From the NCBI GenBank assembly GCA_947652605.1, contig OX393576.1, positions 52,986,966 to 53,050,965 of the forward strand: 64,000 nucleotides of DNA, written 5' to 3'. Position numbers and translations under genes: made by a program. This DNA comes from Elmis aenea (taxonomy: Eukaryota; Arthropoda; Insecta; Coleoptera; Elmidae). Shown here in pieces: positions 57,109 through 64,000 of this stretch. Positions within the stretch are counted from its first letter, which is position 1. Each line of letters starts with the position of its first letter. The notes beneath the pieces were generated by a model. The model had not been told where the DNA came from. It was given only the letters and a program-made list of their open reading frames with translations, and did no database searches.

Positions 57109-59041
57109 TTTATTGTTAAATAACGAAAAAATCTGCATAAAATGGTACTTTTGACATTTTAATGTACTTAAAAAAAGATTTATTGAACTTCTTTTGTTTA
57201 AATAGCATTAGTAGATATACATATATATGTTTTTATAAAAATTAGTAAAAGTTTTATTATTATTGATCATCATAAGTGTAAATATATTATTACTTATTAT
57301 TTTTTTAAAGATTAATTTTTAGTATCTATTGGTCTTGAAAGCAACATCTTTGTGTAAAAGAGAGACAGTAACGACAATTTTTGGAATTTAAAGTTAAAAG
57401 CAACTATTTTGTGTATTTGTAAAAACAAACAAAAATGTTTAAACAAACTTCTACACATTTTGACTATTTTTTTTTGAATCAGTATCAAATGTATTAAAAC
57501 GGTTACTTGATCGAAAAAGATAAAGGAAATTAACTATTTAATTTCAACTCAAAACGATGCTAGTGCCATTTAAAAAAAAAGTCGCCTTAAAATATTACAG
57601 AAAAATGTAGGTACCTACTCCTATATATTTTTATGCAGTTGTTTTCTCCAATAAATAAAATAGCATTGTAGGAATTATTTTAATAATCAAATAAAATAAT
57701 CGAGGTATTAATAAACTTTTGAACATCTTATACAGTTGGTAATTTACATGTTTAGTATTGAAGGAAAACCCGCAAATTTGCCAACATTTTACATGTGAAG
57801 ATGGCTATAATTTATATTTCGTACTGTAATGTTGAATATAAGTATAGCTTACTTTGTACTATCAAAACCGTTTGTGTTAAGGTACCCGTGGTAATAAAAT
57901 TATTGGACTAAATGTAATTGTTTTTAGTTCCTTGATACGCTATAGTTTTACTTATTAATTTTCATAGAATGATTTTGCACTTCGTAAATTAATTTTTATA
58001 AAGTCAATTTGTTTGATTTTTTTTGTAACTCAAATAGAGTAAATCAGTTGGAATAAAAATATATGTTCTTGTTTAATAAATATTTGAATAATTTAAGCGT
58101 TACATTGACTAAACTTAATAAATTTATTAAAAATCACATACCTTTCGTCGATGGAAATGATTTGTCAGATTCAAGACTTTCGTCTTTTTATTAGCTACAG
58201 TCTTACATATAATTTATTTGAATAAATAAGTTTAATATGGGCGAAGCGACCAGTCTTGAAACTGGTCTATCGTTACGAAAAGAGATCATTCGAATAAAGA
58301 AGACATTTAATTTTTAATTAACCTTAGTTAATTGTTCTTTTTCGTTTGTTCTTACAGATGTGATATTGAATTAACCACTTTTAATTAAAATTTAACTTTA
58401 ACAAGTACTTTATTTAAAAAAATGCTATTTTATGATACAATTAAATATTACAACCCAAAACATTACAGAAATAATTTTTGTTGATAACGAATAGTAATAA
58501 GCTTACTACGGTATATTGTGAAAACATCATAATTTATTGTTGCTATACAAAAATAATTTTAATACTGTAAAGAAGCAGGACAAGAAGCGTAATAAAATAA
58601 ATATAATATGTGACGACATAGCTACGTCTAATAGATTTATTAATACAAAAACAATTTTTTTAATGTTCCGTATATTACAATTACCTTTGTTTTTGGGTCT
58701 GCACAGAATATATGTACATGAGTTAAACAATAGCCAAAGTATTCATCACGGCAACTTCAGGTTAATTATTCGACTTACCTGCAACAAAACAGAACAATAA
58801 ATTTATAGCATGAAATTCCATTCATTGGGTTAATTGAAATCGGTTTAACTCGAAGCCAGTTTTCAAGAGCTTCAACACATACTCCTAACATAAACTTGCT
58901 CATAATGCTATGAACACGAACATAGACGGATTTATTGAAGTTCGCATAATTAATATAGCTTAAACTTATCAACAACTTTATTATCGAGCTACGGGTTTGT
59001 GTATTTGATACAATTAATGCAATATATCTCAATATTGCGTA
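57109..59041. other. AT-rich non-coding DNA
   Basis: No gene recognised. About 58240-58292 contains the third occurrence of the dispersed 50-bp motif, here with a perfect GACCAGT/ACTGGTC hairpin. Overlapping open frames on both strands at 58527-58800 and at 58775-59083 have no recognisable product. Confidence 0.45.
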
Positions 59042-60507
59042 TCGACGGTAGAAAGGCAAAATGGGATAACCGACAAAATACAAACTTTACAGGAGAGCGG
59101 TTTAAAGTTTAAAATTTGGGGAGAAAAATCATTAATAATCAGCTAATGATCAGATTTTTAAAATTTGTACCTTTATGAGGTCGCGAACATAATCTCTAAG
59201 TCATGGTGTTGTTATTTTCTTAAAATATTACTTATTATGACATTTATTGTCGCTTACGCTATTTGGTCAGGAAAACAGAGTGTGGAAAAGGTTCTCACTA
59301 AACAATTATTTTAAATATGCATGAGGGTAAAAAAGCGCAACCGTCATATTTGTTATTCTCTAACTCAGAAAAAACTTTTTAAAAGATATTCAAACTAAGC
59401 TAAGTGGCATAATAAGTTTCATCAGATTCAAAGTAAATCGGCATAGCCATTAAAATCAGACACATAATCGTGGAAGAAAAAGGAGGGATTTAATGGTTTT
59501 AACTCATGCTATTAAATAAAACAAAAACTCATGTATAGAAAATCAGTAAAGTTGTTATTTTGGTTTCACTAATTGGCACAGTTCACTTTATATCTATTTA
59601 AACAAAGTCCTAGCCGAGATCAAAATTATGTTAAATATTGTCCAAAAAAGAGATCAATAATAAACTTTATCCGTCTTTGTACTACAATCAGTCAATATTA
59701 AACAATAATAACTTAAAAAAAAGAAGTTAAAGTATTTTTAGCAACTTTAAAGGTAACAAAAAATAAAAATTTTCCTGACTCAAATAAAAAGAAAAGTATC
59801 TCTTTGGCATTAAAAATAAATGTAACTACTGCCTTAATAATCTAAAATGAAAAAGTAACAGTATTCAGACTTTTGTAACATCACTTTGTATAAACTAATA
59901 TTACAACTTCTTAAATATTCAAGTAACAATCATTAAACTTCGATTAATGTAGGAACGCAAAATAGTAATTTCATAAATATTAATCACTTATTCAGAATCA
60001 TCATCCTCTATGTCTGTATCTGAAAGTGTGTCTTATGTTAGTTGCAGTAGGAATGTTTATCAAAATAACAATTATTGGGAAACACGGTCTAAGCGCCATA
60101 TTTTTTCTTAGAGATGCAGGTAAAAAGGAATAAACACCATATTAGAAAGATTTTATGCAAGCTAAAAGGGTAAAACTGATGCCAGTCACATTTATTACGT
60201 CGAAGAAAAACGACATAAGTTGGGTATGAACACAATGAAAAACAGGGTAAAAAGGCGTAAATTTCAAATTTGTTTGGGACATTTTATCTTATCGCCACAA
60301 TTCCCAAATTTGTAAAAATTTCCGTTGTTTAGTAAAAAAAATCACCCTTTGGTCTTCAAATCACTGTCGGGATAAGCGACACAAAAGTCATTGTATGAAA
60401 ATAAAAGCTAGACCATTCGACGCAGAAAAATCACGCGATTACAACGATGTATATAACTCAGTTCTTCAAAAATTGTCGGTTATCCCATTTTGCCTTTCTA
60501 CCGTCGG
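59042..60507. mobile_element. TA-flanked non-autonomous element, CGACGGTAGAAAGGC ends
   Basis: Terminal inverted repeats of about 33 bp (CGACGGTAGAAAGGCAAAAT, continuing GGGATAACCGAC) are identical except for the first base. TA flanks both ends (59040-59041 and 60508-60509), a Tc1/mariner/pogo-type target. The 1466-bp interior has no transposase but several GGGTAAAA(A)(A)GCG-like and GGTAAAAAGG motifs scattered through it, resembling terminal motifs of related elements. It is probably an internally replaced or decayed derivative. Confidence 0.82.
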
Positions 60508-60986
60508 TATAAACATAGTGCTTTATGTTATATTTTAATATTGCATTAGCGCTCTTCGGCTCTTTTCTTAGAACCAAAAACAATTTTTAACTCGTTGGGC
60601 GACACATTTTAAAATTTATAATCACCGGGTGTGCAAAAATAAGGTTTCCTATTTCAGGTAATTTTTTCTATTTTGGGGTTAGAGGAGAATGTATTTATGT
60701 TAAATTATAAAAAAGAAAAAGGGGAGCTTCCAAAAATTTTTTTAGAATGTGATATAAGTTTACTGTTCCAAAACATAAACCGATGATAACGACTGCTTTG
60801 TGTTGGTAAATAACGAATCAATTTTATCTTAGGTAGTTTAACAAAGCAATTATTAAGACATCAATTCATCTGTGAAAGGATTTGTAAGTAAGGAAACCGC
60901 TTTTTAAACAAATTACACATAATTCATTTTACATAGAGAATATGTCATTTATCCTTTAGTTTTAGTGAAAGGCTACAATTTTTTAA
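60508..60986. other. AT-rich non-coding DNA
   Basis: Nothing recognised. Confidence 0.5.
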
Positions 60987-61344
60987 TCTATATATATAAA
61001 AATGAATGTATGTATGTTTGTCCTTTATGCATTCCTATACCACTCATCCGATCCTGACCAAATTTGGCACAGACAATCTATAGGACCATGGAAAGAACAT
61101 AGGCTATATGAGAATTCCCAGAAGTTCCAAAAAATCCCAAAAGAACCAAAATTCCCAAAAGATCCAAATATCACAAAAGTTTCAAAATTCTCAATAGATA
61201 CAAAAATTCTCAATAGATACAAAAATTCCCAAAAGATCAAAAATTCTCAAAAGGTCAAAAACGTCCACCGGGCGCGAGCGCGAAGCGCGAGTAGTCTGTG
61301 ATTGATAAAAAAATTCACCGAGCGAAGCCGGGTCACTACGCTAG
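60987..61344 (+). mobile_element. Short non-autonomous Helitron-like element, copy 2
   Basis: It starts TCTATATATATAAAAATGAA and ends GGTCACTACGCTAG. It lies between A and T, as Helitrons do, with no target duplication. It shares both ends and the GCGCGAGTAGTCTGTGATTG block with 27758-28054. The interior is instead an irregular array of AAAATTCCCAAAAGATC-like units of about 15-20 bp (61107-61258). The open frame 61002-61301 is a product of that array, not a gene. Confidence 0.88.
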
Positions 61345-61525
61345 TATTATATAAAAAAGAGCACTAAAATAAAGCTATTTTTGTTAAAAGTAAATATTTG
61401 GAAGAAAATAAATATGGACTGCAATAGATTTCGAAAAGAATTTTCTCTATTTTGGTTCTTCCTTCATCATATATGGAAGGCTTGATAAGAAAATCAGCGA
61501 AAAAACAGAAAAATTTGAAAAAATA

Positions 61526-62195
61526 TACAGGGTGATTGAAATACGAGTTTAAGCATGGAGATCTCGCTTATTATAATAGCTAGAGTATAGGTTTAAATTT
61601 GGCAAAGCTGCTAAATTTGGTGCTTATTAATAATACAAAGAGAAATTGGAAATATCTCAAACGGTATCCGATAAAATTAGGAAAAATAGGAAAATACGAT
61701 TTTTGAAAATCGTCTTTAACTCCTTTGAAGTATGATATATTTCAAATGTATAAAAACATTGCCGAAGAAACTTTTTAAGCCGAATCGGATGGTGGTCACA
61801 AATTTTTCCTAGGTCGATTCGTTTTTGTTTTATGACAACCAACTTTATTTTTTGTTATGGGCGCAATTTTTGCTTTTTACATAATCAAATAGCATTTATT
61901 TTTCTGAATCCATTGATCATTTTAAAATCATTTTAAAAATTCTTATTAGTTACTTCTCCGATCCTGAAAATTATGACAAACAAATCTTTTCAAATAAAGG
62001 TAATATGGAGGTTTAAGAAAATGTACATTTTTCGTTTTCATCGTGGTACTACGTAACAGGATGCATTATTGGAAATGTAAAACTGGATTATTGTTACGCA
62101 TGTAATTGCGCAACTTTTTTCCCATTTAACCAATTTTGTATTTCTAACGGTTTCCGAGAAACCCATGTATTTCATTTTAAACTGGACACCCTGTA
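61526..62195. mobile_element. Diverged foldback element, TACAGGGTG ends
   Basis: TACAGGGTGATTGAAATACG on the left faces TACAGGGTGTCCAGTTTAAA (complement of the right end). Weaker similarity continues inward (GAGATCTCG... versus GTTTCTCGGAAACCG). It is about 670 bp without a supported gene; the minus-strand frame at 61657-61842 is not called. Confidence 0.55.
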
Positions 62196-62214
62196 TAGAA
62201 TGAAATACTAAAGG

Positions 62215-62365
62215 TTAACTAGAAAAGCTGCTATGGATAGATACGAGTATATCAGTTGGGAAGAGATAAAAGAGTTGGCACAAGACAGAAGGAAGCAAAA
62301 TTAGCAAAGCTCAACAGTCCTACACTTGTAGAAAAACTAACAACTAAATAAAATTGTTAAAAATA
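62215..62365 (+). pseudogene. RTE-type 3' fragment
   Basis: A short frame reads RKAAMDRYEYISWEEIKELA followed by QDRRKQ. This matches the (L)(S/T)WEE...LAQDR.KW motif at the very C-terminus of RTE-group RTs. It is followed by an A-rich 3' part. The fragment is too short for finer placement. Confidence 0.6.
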
Positions 62366-63255
62366 AAGGTTGCATTAGATGTTGAAAAATAGTTTCTCTA
62401 TTTTGCTTATTTTAATATCATATAATAACACAAATCAGCTTGCGCATTTTTTGCCAGTAACAATCATAAAATTGTGCTAAATTCGTTATACATGAGTGGG
62501 TCAAGTGCATGAACGTTTTTTTACTTGGCAATAACGCTTGGAAGTACATGTTTGTTGTATTAATTTGAAACGAGTTTAAATGAAACCTGACCACATGAGA
62601 GATATTATGGGTTCACATAAACGGATCCCGCTACTCGTGTACAATATAATTACCTCTAGAGGATCAAGTATCTGCGGTGAGACCAACTTTAACAACATGT
62701 TCGAGTTGGCGCAACTGTATATTATTTGTTGTGGGTGACAAAGTTTGAGCTGTAATTATTACAACCAGCGACGAACGAGTGCGGAATAAATGAGAAGATG
62801 AAAGTGGTTAGAAGGTGCGACGGTGAGTTAATCAAATTGGAAATAAAACGTTTACAAGATGGGATTAACAAAACTAGGTACAAATAATGTTAGTAACACC
62901 TTTTTTAGTATTTCTATAACAAACGCAAAAATAAAGATGAAATTTATAAAAACAGCGACTAATGGAAATTAATAAAAGAACGTTGTGTCTTCTGGTGGTA
63001 ATGAAACAAACAATGCTTTGCAGGGAAATGCAGACGGGGCTAAATAATTCTTTTTGAAAAATGGCAAAAAAATCATGTAGTTTTTACATTGCCTTATCAC
63101 GCTACAGCAGAACAATATGCAATATTCAATGTTTGCAGACGAAGGGTAAACTAAGTGAAACAGAAGAAAATAAACGGTAAAATATTGGAATAAACACAGG
63201 AATGTAATAAAACAAACGACAAGAGGTAAAGACAACATCTAAAATTATGGTTAAA
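62366..63255. other. AT-rich non-coding DNA
   Basis: No gene recognised. The minus-strand open frame at 62969-63238 has no family resemblance. Confidence 0.45.
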
Positions 63256-63256
63256 G

Positions 63257-63613
63257 GCCTCTACTCACCTACCATTTTGTCGGTACAACCGACCGACCAT
63301 TCCGATAAATTGTTTAATGTGTAGTCTGTCACCCGACCAACCCGACAGTTGGACAAGTTGGAACGGTCGGGTGGCCAGACCATCCAACAAGCCAACCGCC
63401 CCACCACATTCCTCTAGATAAGGACTATTAAACCGAAAATTTAACGCTATTTATAAATTTGTCATCCACAAAATGGCATCAGAGCCAAAATAATAAAAAA
63501 GTCATGACGTTTATGCTGTGTTGGTTGGACTGGTTGGGAGGTGTGTAGACAACACCCAACACGGAGTTCCCGACGGTCGGCTCCGACAAGTTGGATACTG
63601 AGTAGAGGCCTTA
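63257..63613. mobile_element. MITE with AAGGCCTCTACTCA ends
   Basis: AAGGCCTCTACTCA on the left faces TGAGTAGAGGCCTT on the right, a perfect 14-bp inverted repeat. Subterminal CGGTCGG/CCGACCG and GACAAGTTGGA motifs occur in both orientations. It is about 357 bp, GC-richer than its surroundings, with no coding capacity. The flanks (TTA on the left, ATA on the right) neither prove nor exclude a TWA duplication of PIF/Harbinger type. Confidence 0.75.
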
Positions 63614-64000
63614 TAAGCGCAGAAGTCAAGCACAAAATAAGTTTAAATGAAATATGTGCAACAAGTGACAACTTACAAATACCTAAAGGTGCATCTACAT
63701 TGTAATGGAAATATGGACGAAGAATATTTATTGGAATAAAAAACCATTAATAAAAGATTTATTCCGAAAAACAAAAGTAGATGTATACAAATACATATAT
63801 TATGCGAGTGTTTAGTTAAACCTATGTATGCTAATTATGAACCACGAAAAAAGAAACAAATGTAGGATTGTAGTTTTGAAAAACTGCTATTGACAGAATT
63901 TAAAAATGCTTAGAAAAGTTTAAGAAACATGAACAGAGCAAAGAGAAGACCAAGAAAAATCTAAAATAATGAGATAAAACGAGTTGTCAAAGATATTAAG
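63614..64000 (+). pseudogene. Non-coding DNA ending in a probable RTE-type fragment
   Basis: From about 63930 the plus strand reads NRAKRRPRKI, a stop where a Trp would be expected, then NNEIKRVVKDI. This is the RRGRP...W..EI-type block of RTE C-termini. It runs off the window, so only its beginning can be judged. The preceding bases are AT-rich without features. Confidence 0.5.

Noticed and set aside
61002..61301. 99-codon open frame with Lys/Pro/Lys-Phe repeats
   Set aside because: It arises from the short A-rich repeat array inside a Helitron-like element.
1..64000. Search for tRNA, rRNA and host exons
   Set aside because: I saw no cloverleaf-like segment, rRNA block or exon with a recognisable host protein domain. 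A dedicated tRNA scan and protein-to-genome alignment would settle this.

Overview
This is an AT-rich stretch of eukaryotic, most likely insect, DNA with no host protein-coding exon, rRNA or tRNA gene that I can support. The recognisable content is transposable elements in many stages of decay. The insect assignment is inference. It rests on Jockey-, I- and RTE-type non-LTR retrotransposons, piggyBac/hAT/pogo/Tc1/mariner DNA transposons, insect-style short Helitrons (TCTATATATATAAA ... CTAG) and a short CCTAA array (the TTAGG insect telomere unit). The window is best read as intergenic or long-intron DNA. I cannot name the species.

Layout. 1-9 kb: a decayed Jockey RT, a large old foldback element (4801-6357) with a much younger foldback element (5248-5921) inside it, another foldback (6959-7629), and a hAT MITE with exact 8-bp target duplication (8462-8749). 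9-17 kb: an RTE-type reverse transcriptase relic, a short and a long copy of one foldback family (10725-11376, 14532-16052), a mariner transposase fragment, and an RTE 3' end with a GAA microsatellite tail. 18-20 kb: a PIF/Harbinger-like element (18288-19758) carrying an inverted pair of GC-richer 91-bp tandem arrays, inserted in a repeat whose unoccupied relative lies at 52931-53637. 21-31 kb: more foldback elements, one (25964-27716) containing a hAT element that carries the CCTAA array, and a Helitron. 32-36 kb: a pogo-like element that has lost its DDE core but kept a Psq-type DNA-binding segment and a C-terminal PHD finger, then RTE relics and a piggyBac MITE.

37.3-43.3 kb is the clearest structure: a hAT element (8-bp target duplication) contains a full-length Jockey element (11-bp target duplication), whose ORF2 contains a Tc1-like transposon (TA duplication). 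Apart from the Tc1 insertion, Jockey ORF2 is open throughout. The Tc1 transposase has two frameshifts and Lys in place of the catalytic Glu. 44-47 kb: an RTE relic on the minus strand and a composite TA-flanked element. 47.76-52.08 kb: an I-clade retrotransposon with ORF1, endonuclease, RT and RNase H and a 13-bp target duplication, but with a frameshift and an internal deletion in ORF2. 52-64 kb: diverged repeats, a Tigger-like MITE, a TA-flanked element with long terminal repeats (59042-60507), a second Helitron and RTE 3' fragments.

I found no undescribed multi-gene system. The most noteworthy items are the three-level nested insertion, the PHD-finger pogo derivative, the palindromic 91-bp repeat element, the near-identical arms of the young foldback element, and foldback families that exist in short and long forms.
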